The notes: generated from the letters alone by a model not told the origin. A DNA stretch of 64,000 nucleotides from Cryobacterium sp. PH31-AA6 (GCF_030063195.1 NZ_JASISS010000013.1:23690-87689), one strand, 5' to 3'; shown: positions 1 through 10,190, counted from the first letter of the stretch. Made by a program: numbers and translations.

Positions 1-2450
1 CTGTCGTCCGTCGCGTGCTGCTGAGCAAGGAGCCCGCGAAGAAGCCGGGTCTCGACAGCACCCTCGCGTCGGTCGCTGGGCAGATTTCCCGGCAGCTCAT
101 CGGAAGCAAGATTCAGCACACCGCTGAGGACGACAAGGACCTCGCCGAGGACTACCCGCTGCTTCCTGTGCGGCGTCGATTCTGGGAGAGCGTGCTCCGC
201 CAGGCCGACGCCGGCCGCGCCGGACAGCTGCGCTCCCAGCTCCGAATCGTGCACGAGGCGAACCGCAAGGTTGCGCCCGAGTCACTGGGCACCGTGGTCG
301 GTGCGGACTTCCTCTACTCCCAGAAGAACGAAGACTTGAACGGCGCGGGGCTGCTCCTCAAAGAAACGCAGACGCTGATCCACGAGCAGTGGCAGAAGAA
401 CGCCCTGCGTGGGCGCGTCCTCGGCCTGATCCATCTCATCGGTCTGCTCCCGACCTCGGGGCACGGGGATATCGGCGTGCGCGCCTCGGCAGACCATCTC
501 GTCGACCTGCTCGTCGAAGACCTCGCCCACGATGGCGACAGGCTTCGGCGAGAAGTGCCTGCCGTGCTCGAAGCGCTCGCCGAGGAGGGCATCATCCAGC
601 AGGACGGCGAGGAGTTCCGTCTTCAGACGAAGGCGGGCCGCGATTGGGACGAGGCGTTCCGCAGGCACCACGCCCAGGTCACCGACAGCGAGGTTAGCAC
701 CGAGCGTGATTCGCTGTTGCTCTCGGAAGTCGGTCGGTCGCTGCCCGCTTCGATCCAGCAGGGGCGCGCCAAGGAATCGCGCAAGCTTGCCCTGCACGCC
801 GATGCGTCGCTCCCGCCCGAATCCGAGGCGATCCCGGTGTGGCTCCGCTCAGAGTGGGACGAAGGAATCACGGCGAAGCAGTTCGATGAGGCCGCCCGCA
901 GCCTTGGCGTCGACTCGCCGATCATCCTCGTCCACGTTCCCCGACTTCAGGCCCCCGCGTTCGCAGCGGCGGTCCGCAACAAGCTCGCAGCACAGCGAGT
1001 GATCGACCAGCAGGGCATTCCGCAGGACGATGAGGGCAAGCAAGCCAGAAGTGCGATGCAGACCCGCCTCAACCGCGCGACGGACCAGGTGAACGCCCAT
1101 GTCCGCGACGTCATCTCCAAGGCGAACGTTCTCCTCGGCGGCGGGACGGCACCCAGCGGAGTCAGCCTGCGCGAACGGATCGAAGCTGGCGCGCAGGACG
1201 CCGCGACGCGGCTCTTCCCGCGGTTCGCCGAGGCAGACGACAATCGCTGGCCGCAGGTGATCGCCAGGGTCAAGAGCGGGTCGGCGGTTGATGCCCTCAA
1301 GGCCGTCCATCACGACGCCGACGCTGAGCAGCATCGCGTCATCAAAGAGGTACTCAGCCACATCGGCTCGGCTGGCACCTCCGCGAACGACGTCGAGAAG
1401 GCCGTCACCTCGAAACCGCTCGGCTGGCCGAGGGACGCGCTCATGGCTGCCCTCGGTGTACTCCTTGACACAGGAGTGATCCGAGCGACGCTCAACGGCA
1501 GCGAAGCAACGACTACCGACGTACTCAAGCAGACCCGCCTCGGCAATGTGCAGCTCCGCCGTGAAGTGACAGTTCTCAAGCCTGCCGAGAAGATTCAGGG
1601 GCGCCAGGTGCTGAGCGCCCTTGGGTTCCCGACCGATAACGATGGACTCGTCTCGGCGGTCGAGCAAGCCGTGAAGTCGCTCGTTCAGCGCGCTAAGGAC
1701 GTGAGCGGACCGGCGCCGCTCCCGGACATCAGCGTCCCGAGCAACATCCAGATCATCATCAGCAGTTCCGGCAACGACCGAGTGCACGCCTTACTAGGCG
1801 CGAAAGACGAACTCACGAGTTTCAGCGACAAGCTCGGGGAGCTTGAGCGCCGCAGCAAGAGCCGAGCCACAGCCTTGGCGCTCGCACGCACGCTCGCCAC
1901 CTCCTCTACCGGATTAGAGACCGCGTCTGCTGTACGCAACCGCCTCGACGCACTGGTCGCAAGCCGTGATCTGCTCGCCGACGCCGACCCTGTCGCCCCG
2001 ATCGTCAAGGACCTGGCCGACGCGCTTCGCGACGCGATCCACTCAGCCGCGGGCGCGTTGAGGGACGCCCGCAAGCAGGCTGTCGAAAGCCTCGAAGCAC
2101 AGTCTGTATGGAAGCCGCTTGAACCAGCGCAACGCGCGTCGCTCCTCGCGGACCATCACCTCACTGCGGAGCCGGAGCCCAACCTCGCCGATCCATCGAC
2201 CGTGCTGGCGGCGGCGCAGGCGCGACCTCTCCAAGGGTGGACTGCGGAACTGGACGCGATCCCGCAGCGTGCATCGCGCGCTCTGGAAGCAGCTCTGCGA
2301 CTCACGACTCCGGCGGCGTCGACCGTCACGGTCACCGTCTCGACTGCGAGCCTGAGCAGTTCGGACGAGGTCGAGCGGTACATCGACGAACTGCGGTCGC
2401 AGCTTCTCGAAGCCCTGAGCAGCAATGACACCGTCGTGGTGAAGGGCTGA
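1..2450 (+). CDS. brxC: BREX P-loop protein BrxC, C-terminal part (gene starts before the window)
   Basis: The reading frame is open from the window edge (first full codon at 3) to a TGA at 2448-2450, giving about 815 codons. BrxC/PglY proteins are usually about 1,200 aa with an N-terminal AAA+ P-loop; no Walker A motif is visible here, as expected for the C-terminal two thirds. The apparent GTG at 15 lies inside the frame and is not a credible start. The visible part is mostly charged helices with a Val/Thr-rich end. It sits 2 nt upstream of pglX. The assignment rests mainly on gene order (brxC-pglX-pglZ-brxL, as in type 1 BREX) and on general resemblance to BrxC. BrxC is an essential ATPase of the BREX complex in characterised systems. 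Confidence 0.85.
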   Translation, partial: VVRRVLLSKEPAKKPGLDSTLASVAGQISRQLIGSKIQHTAEDDKDLAEDYPLLPVRRRFWESVLRQADAGRAGQLRSQLRIVHEANRKVAPESLGTVVGADFLYSQKNEDLNGAGLLLKETQTLIHEQWQKNALRGRVLGLIHLIGLLPTSGHGDIGVRASADHLVDLLVEDLAHDGDRLRREVPAVLEALAEEGIIQQDGEEFRLQTKAGRDWDEAFRRHHAQVTDSEVSTERDSLLLSEVGRSLPASIQQGRAKESRKLALHADASLPPESEAIPVWLRSEWDEGITAKQFDEAARSLGVDSPIILVHVPRLQAPAFAAAVRNKLAAQRVIDQQGIPQDDEGKQARSAMQTRLNRATDQVNAHVRDVISKANVLLGGGTAPSGVSLRERIEAGAQDAATRLFPRFAEADDNRWPQVIARVKSGSAVDALKAVHHDADAEQHRVIKEVLSHIGSAGTSANDVEKAVTSKPLGWPRDALMAALGVLLDTGVIRATLNGSEATTTDVLKQTRLGNVQLRREVTVLKPAEKIQGRQVLSALGFPTDNDGLVSAVEQAVKSLVQRAKDVSGPAPLPDISVPSNIQIIISSSGNDRVHALLGAKDELTSFSDKLGELERRSKSRATALALARTLATSSTGLETASAVRNRLDALVASRDLLADADPVAPIVKDLADALRDAIHSAAGALRDARKQAVESLEAQSVWKPLEPAQRASLLADHHLTAEPEPNLADPSTVLAAAQARPLQGWTAELDAIPQRASRALEAALRLTTPAASTVTVTVSTASLSSSDEVERYIDELRSQLLEALSSNDTVVVKG

Positions 2451-2452
2451 TC

Positions 2453-5400
2453 ATGACCGAAGCCACGATTACCGTCCTGAACTCCGACCAACGGCGCTTC
2501 CTCGATGCCCAGACGCAACGCGCCCGCGAGGCGGCACAGCGCGCGGCCGAGGACGCTCTGCGCGCACTCGCGGTCGGTGAACCGAGCCGGCCTGCTTACC
2601 TGAGCGAGGAGCAGAACGGGCTTCGCCTGGCGCTTCGGGAGAAGGGCCGGCAACTCGGCGACGACACGTCGCGATCGGGCGCGCCCCTCACAAACCTCGT
2701 TCATGACATCGCCTATGAGCAATGGCACCGCTTGCTGTTTGCGCGCTTCCTGGAGGTCAACGAACTCCTGCGGCACCCCGAGTACCGCGACATCCCGTTG
2801 TCATTGGAAGACTGCGGCGATTTTGCGCCCGACCTCGGCGAACCCGACGCGTGGGCCGTTGCCGCTCGCTTCGCCTCGGAGATCCTGCCCGGTGTCTTTC
2901 GCCTGACCGACCCTGCGGTACAGGTGCGGTTCGCGGCTGAGCATCGGAACACGCTGGAGCGTTTGCTGCTGGAGATCCCCGCTGAGGTATTCACGACCGA
3001 AGACGCGCTCGGCTGGGTGTATCAGTTCTGGCAGACGGCCGAGAAGAAGCGGGTGAATGACTCTGGGGTAAAGATCGGTGGCGCTGATCTGTCTCCCGTC
3101 ACGCAGCTGTTCACCGAGAACTACATGGTCCGCTTCTTGCTGGAGAACTCGCTCGGCGCATGGTGGGCGGCGCGGCACCCCGAGTCGCCGCTCGTCGGCG
3201 CGTGGGAGTACCTCCGTCGCGACGAGGACGGCACTCCCGCCGCGGGCTCGTTCAGCGATTGGCCTGAGCGTGCCGCCGATGTGAGGGTAATGGACCCTTG
3301 CTGCGGGTCTGGACATTTCCTCGTCGCCATGTTCGGAATGCTCTGGCGTATGCGTGCCGAGGAGGAGGGACTGACACCGGCCGAAGCGCAAGACGCGGTG
3401 CTCCGGGACAATCTTCACGGTTTGGAACTCGACCCCCGCTGCACGCAGATCGCAACGTTCAACGTTGCACTGGAAGCATGGAAGCAAGGCGGCTTCCGCG
3501 AGTTACCAGCACCTCAGATCGCTTGCTCTGGGGTTCCTATCCGGGCTGCTCTATCCGAGTGGGAGTCTCTGGCAGGAGATGACCCGGAGCTAAGAAAAGT
3601 CATGGCTCGCCTTCACTCGTTGTTCCGGAACGCGGATACGCTCGGTTCCCTAATCGATCCGCATCCAGTAGGCGAGGTTGATCACCTTTTTTCCACGGAC
3701 TTGAGCATCGGCGTTGGGTGGGATCGGGTGCGACTTGCTTTGGCCGATGCGCTCGGGGTTGAACAAACATCGGGTACTGTGCTTGGCCACACCGCAGAGG
3801 ACGTGGTAGTTGCCTCTGAATTGCTTGCGGGTAGTTATCACTTACTGGTTACAAATCCTCCATTTTTGGGATTGGAGAAGCAATCCGTAATTCTGGAGTC
3901 TTTCATCAAAGCGAACTTCGATATTGCAAAGCGTGAGCTCGCTCTGGTGATGCTGATTCGTTCGCTCAGAATGCTCGATAGAGCTGGTTCGTTCGCTGTA
4001 GTCCTTCCAAGTGACTGGATGCACTACAGGGCCGGACGAAAGTTCAGGGGATACTTGCTCGAACGTCATGCATTGAGATTCCTTGCACTTCTGGGTGACA
4101 ACAGCTTCTACACCCCACTGCGGGTCAACCCAGTGCTCACCATTGGTGATGCCAAGCGATCATCTGACCAGGGTGTGCCTACGCTCGTTGTTTCGGCGAG
4201 TTCCCTCTCGGAGAAGCCGGCCGCATTGAGATCCACCTCATTAGTTAAGTTTCAACAGTCGTCGTGGCTGACTTCACTGGATTCGCGCATCTCTCTGGCG
4301 AGCAACGACGGTAAACCTGAGCGCGCCATCGGGTCCGTGGTCGGGGATATCGCGGATGCCAGGAATGGTATGCAGGCCGGTGATGGTCAACGGTTCGACA
4401 GATATTTTTGGGAGATCCCGAACTTGGGAGACGGCTGGGAATTTCTCCAGCACTCGCCCGATGGAGAGGGTTTCTATTCTGGTAGAAAGAAGGTCGTACT
4501 GTGGGAATCTGAAGTCGGTGAGATGGCGCGATTAGCCGATTCAGTGAAACACCTAAATCACGCGGCTCAGAACTGGCGTAGAGGGAAGCCTTTGTGGGGT
4601 CGACCAGGCGTTGCGGTAAGTAAGATTGGCGCGAAAGTGGCCATATATCTTGGCGACCGATTTGACTCGGGATCTTTCGCAATCGTTCCGATTGACCCTA
4701 AGGATCACTTGGCATTGGTTGCATTCGCCCTCTCTGGGAATCTCCGTGATGAACTTGCGAAGATTAGTCCTGGATTTGCAATGAGTTCGCCTCAAACTCT
4801 GCTTCAACTTCCATTCGAAGTTGAACGTTGGCGCAACGAAGCGGCACGGCTTTTCCCAGAAGGATTACCGACACCCGTTTCTTTCGATCCAACTCTGTGG
4901 ATATTCGATGGTGGCGTTTCGACATCGACATATCCTCTCCAAGTTGCTGTGGCTCGCCTTCTAGGCTATGAGTGGCCGGAATCTCATGGTGACTCAATCG
5001 ATGCTCTGGTCGATTCTGACGGCATTGCGGCTCTGGTCGCTTTACCTGGAGAACCGGATCTTGCGACGCGACTCCGTGGATTTCTCACGGCAGCCTACGG
5101 CAGCGAGTGGTCGAGCAACCTCGAACGCCAGCTCGTCACCGATGCAGGTGGCAAGAACGGGAGGCTTGAGGACTGGCTTCGCGATTCGTTCTTCGCTCAG
5201 CATGTCAAGGTTTTCGACAACCGGCCGTTCTTGTGGCACATTTGGGATGGTCGGAAAGACGGGTTCTCGGCAATCGTCAACTACCACAACCTCGACCGAC
5301 GGACGCTGGAGAAATTGACCTTCACGTCGCTCGGCGCCTGGGTCGACCGACAGAAGCATGAGGCTCGCGCAGAACGGGCGGGTGCCGATGCGCGCCTGGC

Positions 5401-5701
5401 CGCCGCTGAGGGCCTCCAGCGCAGGCTCAAGCTCATCCTCGAAGGTGCACCTCCCTACGACACCTACGTGCGGTGGAAGCCCATGACTCAGCAACCAATC
5501 GGCTGGGAGCCCCAACTAGACGATGGCGTGCGGCTCAACATCCGGCCGTTCGTGGCCGCCGACGTGCTCCGGTCGAAGGTGAACGTTCATTGGCGGAAGG
5601 ATCGCGGGATGAACCCCGACGGGTCAGAGCGTCACAACGACCTGCACCCGATGCTCGATGAGCGCCGTGCAGCCCGGAAAGCCGCGGAGGCTGCCGAATG
5701 A
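2453..5701 (+). CDS. pglX: BREX adenine-specific DNA methyltransferase PglX
   Basis: A 1,082-aa class I N6-adenine methyltransferase. The SAM-binding motif I (DPCCGSG) is at residues 281-287 and the catalytic NPPF motif IV at residues 468-471. In BREX, PglX marks host DNA at a non-palindromic site and takes part in phage exclusion. The C-terminal half holds the presumed target-recognition region. ATG at 2453 follows the brxC stop by 2 nt, and the 3' end overlaps pglZ as ATGA, so the genes are translationally coupled. The stretch from about 3,560 to 5,040 is visibly richer in A/T than both flanks, which suggests a recombined specificity segment. NPPF instead of the more common NPPY is a normal variant of the motif. 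Confidence 0.93.
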   Translation: MTEATITVLNSDQRRFLDAQTQRAREAAQRAAEDALRALAVGEPSRPAYLSEEQNGLRLALREKGRQLGDDTSRSGAPLTNLVHDIAYEQWHRLLFARFLEVNELLRHPEYRDIPLSLEDCGDFAPDLGEPDAWAVAARFASEILPGVFRLTDPAVQVRFAAEHRNTLERLLLEIPAEVFTTEDALGWVYQFWQTAEKKRVNDSGVKIGGADLSPVTQLFTENYMVRFLLENSLGAWWAARHPESPLVGAWEYLRRDEDGTPAAGSFSDWPERAADVRVMDPCCGSGHFLVAMFGMLWRMRAEEEGLTPAEAQDAVLRDNLHGLELDPRCTQIATFNVALEAWKQGGFRELPAPQIACSGVPIRAALSEWESLAGDDPELRKVMARLHSLFRNADTLGSLIDPHPVGEVDHLFSTDLSIGVGWDRVRLALADALGVEQTSGTVLGHTAEDVVVASELLAGSYHLLVTNPPFLGLEKQSVILESFIKANFDIAKRELALVMLIRSLRMLDRAGSFAVVLPSDWMHYRAGRKFRGYLLERHALRFLALLGDNSFYTPLRVNPVLTIGDAKRSSDQGVPTLVVSASSLSEKPAALRSTSLVKFQQSSWLTSLDSRISLASNDGKPERAIGSVVGDIADARNGMQAGDGQRFDRYFWEIPNLGDGWEFLQHSPDGEGFYSGRKKVVLWESEVGEMARLADSVKHLNHAAQNWRRGKPLWGRPGVAVSKIGAKVAIYLGDRFDSGSFAIVPIDPKDHLALVAFALSGNLRDELAKISPGFAMSSPQTLLQLPFEVERWRNEAARLFPEGLPTPVSFDPTLWIFDGGVSTSTYPLQVAVARLLGYEWPESHGDSIDALVDSDGIAALVALPGEPDLATRLRGFLTAAYGSEWSSNLERQLVTDAGGKNGRLEDWLRDSFFAQHVKVFDNRPFLWHIWDGRKDGFSAIVNYHNLDRRTLEKLTFTSLGAWVDRQKHEARAERAGADARLAAAEGLQRRLKLILEGAPPYDTYVRWKPMTQQPIGWEPQLDDGVRLNIRPFVAADVLRSKVNVHWRKDRGMNPDGSERHNDLHPMLDERRAARKAAEAAE

Positions 5702-8031
5702 CGCTCGTCCGTGCGGTAGTCGCCAAGGCCCTCCGTGATGCCGCAACCTTCAACGCGGGGGTGAACTCTGCTCCCGCGGCTGTGCTGTGGGCCGACCCCG
5801 AGCGCACATGGGAGCCGGTGATCCGCAGCCTTCAGGAGGCGGTGCCCATCCTCGTTCTCGGCGAGCACGACCCCCTAGCTGCGCAGGGCCCGGCGCTCTG
5901 GCTTCGAGCCGTTCTTGCCTCGCCCGAGTCAGCGGAACTACCGTCGCATCTTGCCGCACGTGATGACCGCAACCCGTGGGTGATCTATCTGCCTGGTATC
6001 AGCCGAAGTTCCGTGGCCGAGGCATCGGCTCTCAACGACTCACTCGCGCCGCTCGCCGAGATCGCGATCCGCTCCAGTTGGTGGCCCTCCGCTCACGGCC
6101 AGACGCCTTGGACGCCGCACTCGTTCCTCTTGTCAAAGCAGGGTGCCGGGCTAGACATTGCTGGTGACGCCGCGACAAAGGCGGCCCTCGCGCAGGTGCT
6201 TGACAAGTTTTTCCTCGAGGACATCGATGACCTCAAGCGCATGGGGCGTCTCGACTCGTCGCGCCTGCACCACCTCGTGCTCGATGACTCGGTGCGCACC
6301 CTCCTTGAATGGATGGATGATCCGGTCACCGTGCGAAGCTCACTTGAGGGCGCGCGATGGCAGGCACTCATCGCCTCCTGCAGGTCCGTCTACGGTTTCA
6401 GCCCTGAGAAGGACGGCGCGCTCACTGCGGCCAGCAAACTCGGAAGCCGGGCTGGGGAGTGGAATGCGGTTTGGCAGCGGTTCGCGGAGAATCCCGCCCG
6501 CTATCCGAACATCGCCAACCTCCTCGATCAGGCACGCCCCTCTGTCGTGCCGCTATTTGGAGACACCGACCCGCATCCTGACTCGTGGCCCTCATGGAAT
6601 CGCGACCAGGAGGAGGCCTTGCGGACTGCACTCGGTGCGCTCGCAACTCACCCGAACCCGGGTGATCGGGTCAAGGACCTCGCTGCCGCACACGCGGCGC
6701 GGGAAGACAACGTCTGGGCGGCCCTCGGGCAGGCGCCGCTCGCACGGGCCGTAGGCCACTTCGCCGAACTGGCAGACCGCGCGGCGACCGCCACACCTGC
6801 GACAGACCTCAAGACTCAGGTCGCCTGGTACGGCGATGAGGGCCACATGATTGACGACCTCGCACTGCGAGCGATCGCGGCGGCCAAGACCGCGCAAGAC
6901 CGGGCCGCAGTGGCCACTGCGCTTGGCGCGCTCTATGACCCCTGGGTCGACGAGTCGGCGCGGGCCTTCCAGAAGGCGGCAGTGACCAATTATCACGGGC
7001 AAACCGGCCTCGACATCGGAGCGGGAACTGCCGTCGTCTACGTCGACGCGCTTCGCTTCGACCTGGCTACACGCGTGGCTCGGCGGCTGTCACCGCTCGA
7101 CGCCGCCGTAGAGACTCGGTTGGCCGCATTCCCCAGCGTGACGCCGACCGGGCAGCCGGCGGTGGCCCCCATCGCGATCACCGTGGGCGGCGGAACCGCC
7201 TTCGACGCAGCCGACGACCAGGGCCGATCACTCAAGGGCGCGGTCCTGCGCTCGGCACTCGCGAGCGCGGGTGTTCAGTTCCTTGAGTGGGACGCCGCCG
7301 GGGTCGGAGATCCGACCGGAAAGGCATGGACACAGACAAGCTCGATCGACTCGCTTGGCCATTCGCACGGACATGCGCTCGCGGACCTCGTCGACCAGCA
7401 GCTCGACCTCGTTGCAGAGCGCGTTCGCGGGCTGCTCGACGCGGGGTGGCGGAATGTCGTCATCGTCACCGATCACGGGTTCCTCTTGCCCGGCCAGGCA
7501 GCGCAGAAAGTCACTCTGCCGTTGCAGGTCACGGAAGGGGACGCGGCACGCAAGCCGCGTGTGGCGAGGTTGAAGGCCGCAGCGGCGCGCCCGGACTTCC
7601 CAATCCTGCCCTGGACCTGGGACTCGTCCGTCGACATGGTGAGCGCGCCAGGAACCGCTGCGTTCGAGGCGGGCCGCCTCTACGAGCACGGCGGTTTGAG
7701 CCTCCAAGAGTGTGTGATTCCGGTCGTCACGGTGGCGCGCGGCGATAAGGCCGTTGCGCCCGTCCAGGTTGAGGCCGTCCGGTGGACCGGACAGCGATGC
7801 CGCCTCGACTACAGCCCCGCGGAGGCCGACATCGTCGCCGAGATCCGGCTCCGCCCCGCCGACGCGTCAAGTGTCGTGGGCGGCCCGAAGTCGCCCGCGG
7901 AGCCGGGCGAAATCAAAGTGCTCGTCGATGAGGAACTGGCCCCCGCTGGGGCTGTCGCGTGGGTCGTGCTTCTCGACCCGAACGGTGGGGTTCTGGCCCA
8001 AACACAAACCAAGGTAGGAGGCGCCGAATGA
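5698..8031 (+). CDS. pglZ: BREX alkaline-phosphatase-superfamily protein PglZ
   Basis: A 777-aa PglZ-domain protein. The core shows the metal-binding signatures of this alkaline phosphatase superfamily: VYVDALRFD near residue 449 and VIVTDHGF near residue 592, followed by a region with Leu-Tyr-Glu-His-Gly. PglZ is the hallmark of all BREX systems; nuclease or phosphodiesterase activity has been proposed for some members. The start overlaps the pglX stop (ATGA), and the stop overlaps the brxL start in the same way, so pglX-pglZ-brxL form one coupled transcription unit. No internal stop or frameshift is visible, and the length is normal for the family. Confidence 0.93.
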   Translation: MTLVRAVVAKALRDAATFNAGVNSAPAAVLWADPERTWEPVIRSLQEAVPILVLGEHDPLAAQGPALWLRAVLASPESAELPSHLAARDDRNPWVIYLPGISRSSVAEASALNDSLAPLAEIAIRSSWWPSAHGQTPWTPHSFLLSKQGAGLDIAGDAATKAALAQVLDKFFLEDIDDLKRMGRLDSSRLHHLVLDDSVRTLLEWMDDPVTVRSSLEGARWQALIASCRSVYGFSPEKDGALTAASKLGSRAGEWNAVWQRFAENPARYPNIANLLDQARPSVVPLFGDTDPHPDSWPSWNRDQEEALRTALGALATHPNPGDRVKDLAAAHAAREDNVWAALGQAPLARAVGHFAELADRAATATPATDLKTQVAWYGDEGHMIDDLALRAIAAAKTAQDRAAVATALGALYDPWVDESARAFQKAAVTNYHGQTGLDIGAGTAVVYVDALRFDLATRVARRLSPLDAAVETRLAAFPSVTPTGQPAVAPIAITVGGGTAFDAADDQGRSLKGAVLRSALASAGVQFLEWDAAGVGDPTGKAWTQTSSIDSLGHSHGHALADLVDQQLDLVAERVRGLLDAGWRNVVIVTDHGFLLPGQAAQKVTLPLQVTEGDAARKPRVARLKAAAARPDFPILPWTWDSSVDMVSAPGTAAFEAGRLYEHGGLSLQECVIPVVTVARGDKAVAPVQVEAVRWTGQRCRLDYSPAEADIVAEIRLRPADASSVVGGPKSPAEPGEIKVLVDEELAPAGAVAWVVLLDPNGGVLAQTQTKVGGAE

Positions 8032-10085
8032 CCGAGGCGATCACGCTGGATGAGATCGACGAGACCGCAGCATCGGCCTTCGAAGGCTACGTCGTCCGCA
8101 AGGATCTCGCGCAGCAGTTCAAGGGGGCTTACCCGGTCCCTACGTACGTGGGTGAGTTCCTCATCGGACGCTACTGCGCCACCACCGATCCCGAGGAGAT
8201 CGAAGAGGGCCTCCAGGTTGTGCGACGTCTGCTCGCCGACCGCACCGTGCGCGCAGGCGAGGAGGAGCTGTTCAAGTCGCGCGCTCGCGAGCGAATGACG
8301 ATCAAGCTCATCGACCTCGTCAAAGCTCGGCTCGACGCAAAGTCGAACGCCTACGTCGCTGAATTGCCGAGCCTTGGGCTCCGCGACGTGCGCATCGACG
8401 ACGCCGTCGTCCGCGACAACGAGCGCATGCTCACTGGTGGCTTTTACGCCGAGGTTGACCTGTTCTACGACGCTGCGATCGCGGACGAGAACAACGGCAA
8501 GCCCTTCGCTATCGGCTCGCTGCGCCCGATCCAGCTCTCGACTCGTGACACGCTCTCGCGCCTGGCCGACGGACGCTCACGGTTCACGACCCAGCAGTGG
8601 AAGCACCTGCTGCTTCGATCGGTGGGATTCGAGCCCGCGCAGCTCAGCGACCGCGCGCAGGACGTGTTGCTGCTTCGGATGGTTCCGTTCGTGCAGCGAA
8701 ACTACAACATGGTGGAACTGGGACCGCGCGGCACGGGCAAGTCGCACCTGTTCCAGCAGGTATCGCCGTACGCGCATCTGATCTCAGGCGGCAAGGCGAC
8801 CGTCGCCCGCATGTTCGTGAACAACGCGACTGGGCAGCGCGGCCTCGTCGCGCAGTACGACGTGGTCTGCTTCGACGAGGTCTCCGGAGTCTCCTTCGAC
8901 CAGAAGGACGGCGTCAACATCATGAAGGGCTACATGGAGTCGGGCGAGTTCTCCCGCGGACGTGAGTCCATCCGTGCTGACGGCTCGATCGTGTTGGTCG
9001 GCAACTTCGAGGTTGATGTCGCTCATCAACAGCGCATCGGCCACCTGCTCTCGCCCCTGCCGCCGGAGATGCGCGACGACACCGCGTTCATGGACCGCAT
9101 CCACGCCTACCTGCCGGGCTGGGATGTTCCGAAGCTCAATCCCACGTACTTCACCCACCACTTCGGGCTCGTGAGCGACTTCCTCTCCGAGTGCTGGTCA
9201 CGACTCCGGGACCAGTCGCGGCTTACGTCGATCCAAGGTCGCGTGAACTACTCCGACGCGTTGTCTGGCCGTGACCTTTCGGCGGTGAACAAGACTGTGG
9301 ACGGGCTACTCAAGTTGCTGTACCCCGACGCGGAGTCCGCTATCTCCGACGAGGACCTCGAATGGGCGGTGCGCATCGCGCTGGAGTCCCGTCGTCGCGT
9401 TAAGGAGCAGCAGCGGCGTATCGGTGCGGCCGAATTCCGGAACACGCAGTTCGGCTACCGCCTCGGCGAGGGCGTCGAGCAGTTCGTCTCGACCCCCGAG
9501 CTGGCGAGTCCCGACTCGATCGGCATCGACCCGCTGCCGCCAGGTCAGGTCTGGGCCATCTCCGAAGGCAGCGGTGATGCCGGCCCCGGGCTTTATCGGA
9601 TCGAGGCGGCTGACACGCCCGGCTCGGGCGCACGCGGGCTGCTCAACCAGGCCGCGCCTGCCACGCTCCGCGAGAGCTTTAAGGTCGCCGAGCAGAACCT
9701 CGTCGCCCAGGCGAGACAACTCGTGGGCGACCGCGACCCCCGTGAGCACAACCTCACTGCTCAGGTCCGAGCCCTCGATGCTGCCAAGACCGGAGCCGGC
9801 CTCGGCCTCCCGATTCTCCTCTCACTTGCCTCCGCGATGCTTCAGCGGTCGGTGCGTGGTGGGCTGATCGCGGTCGGCAATCTGTCCCTCGGTGGCGGGG
9901 TCGAGACGGTACTGAACGCCGCGACGCTCGCCGAGCACGCGATGGAGAAGGGCGCTTCCGCACTGCTTCTGCCGGTGTCCGCACGTCGTCAGCTCCTGGA
10001 CGTCAGTGACGAAGTCGCGACGAAGGTGTCGTTCATCTTCTACAGTGACGCCCAGGACGCGCTTGTCAAAGCACTCGACGAGTGA
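8028..10085 (+). CDS. brxL: BREX Lon-like AAA+ protein BrxL
   Basis: A 685-aa protein. The start is placed at ATG 8028, which overlaps the pglZ stop and is preceded by AGGAGG; an upstream in-frame GTG at 7959 would add residues copied from the pglZ frame. The AAA+ core has Walker A GPRGTGKS (about residues 231-238) and Walker B VVCFDE (about 278-283). The C-terminal domain matches the Lon-protease-like fold (GAGLGLPILLSLASA, then GGGVETV), but I cannot find a clear Ser-Lys catalytic dyad. Structural work on BrxL describes a ring-forming, DNA-associated ATPase rather than a working protease. Its presence after pglZ is what defines the type-1-like (or type-4-like) layout; pglX excludes type 4. 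Confidence 0.92.
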   Translation: MTEAITLDEIDETAASAFEGYVVRKDLAQQFKGAYPVPTYVGEFLIGRYCATTDPEEIEEGLQVVRRLLADRTVRAGEEELFKSRARERMTIKLIDLVKARLDAKSNAYVAELPSLGLRDVRIDDAVVRDNERMLTGGFYAEVDLFYDAAIADENNGKPFAIGSLRPIQLSTRDTLSRLADGRSRFTTQQWKHLLLRSVGFEPAQLSDRAQDVLLLRMVPFVQRNYNMVELGPRGTGKSHLFQQVSPYAHLISGGKATVARMFVNNATGQRGLVAQYDVVCFDEVSGVSFDQKDGVNIMKGYMESGEFSRGRESIRADGSIVLVGNFEVDVAHQQRIGHLLSPLPPEMRDDTAFMDRIHAYLPGWDVPKLNPTYFTHHFGLVSDFLSECWSRLRDQSRLTSIQGRVNYSDALSGRDLSAVNKTVDGLLKLLYPDAESAISDEDLEWAVRIALESRRRVKEQQRRIGAAEFRNTQFGYRLGEGVEQFVSTPELASPDSIGIDPLPPGQVWAISEGSGDAGPGLYRIEAADTPGSGARGLLNQAAPATLRESFKVAEQNLVAQARQLVGDRDPREHNLTAQVRALDAAKTGAGLGLPILLSLASAMLQRSVRGGLIAVGNLSLGGGVETVLNAATLAEHAMEKGASALLLPVSARRQLLDVSDEVATKVSFIFYSDAQDALVKALDE

Positions 10086-10175
10086 TCTGCCCATCCTGCC
10101 CCCACGCGTCTTGCAGATTGAGGTCGCGACAACTCGCGTGTGATTTCTGAAGTCGCCGATCCTGCTTGTCCACCT

Positions 10176-10190
10176 CCTCCTTGATGGAGG
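10176..10190 (+). promoter_or_regulatory. Hairpin that can pair with the relaxase Shine-Dalgarno
   Basis: CCTCC (10176-10180), loop TTGAT and GGAGG (10186-10190) form a perfect 5-bp stem. The 3' arm is the only Shine-Dalgarno sequence in front of the relaxase GTG at 10205. A second CCTCC at 10173-10177 gives an alternative partner. The stem is short, so a regulatory role is only an inference. Confidence 0.35.

Noticed and set aside
849..1787. Minus-strand 312-codon frame
   Set aside because: Antisense to brxC; no start signal or recognisable domain.
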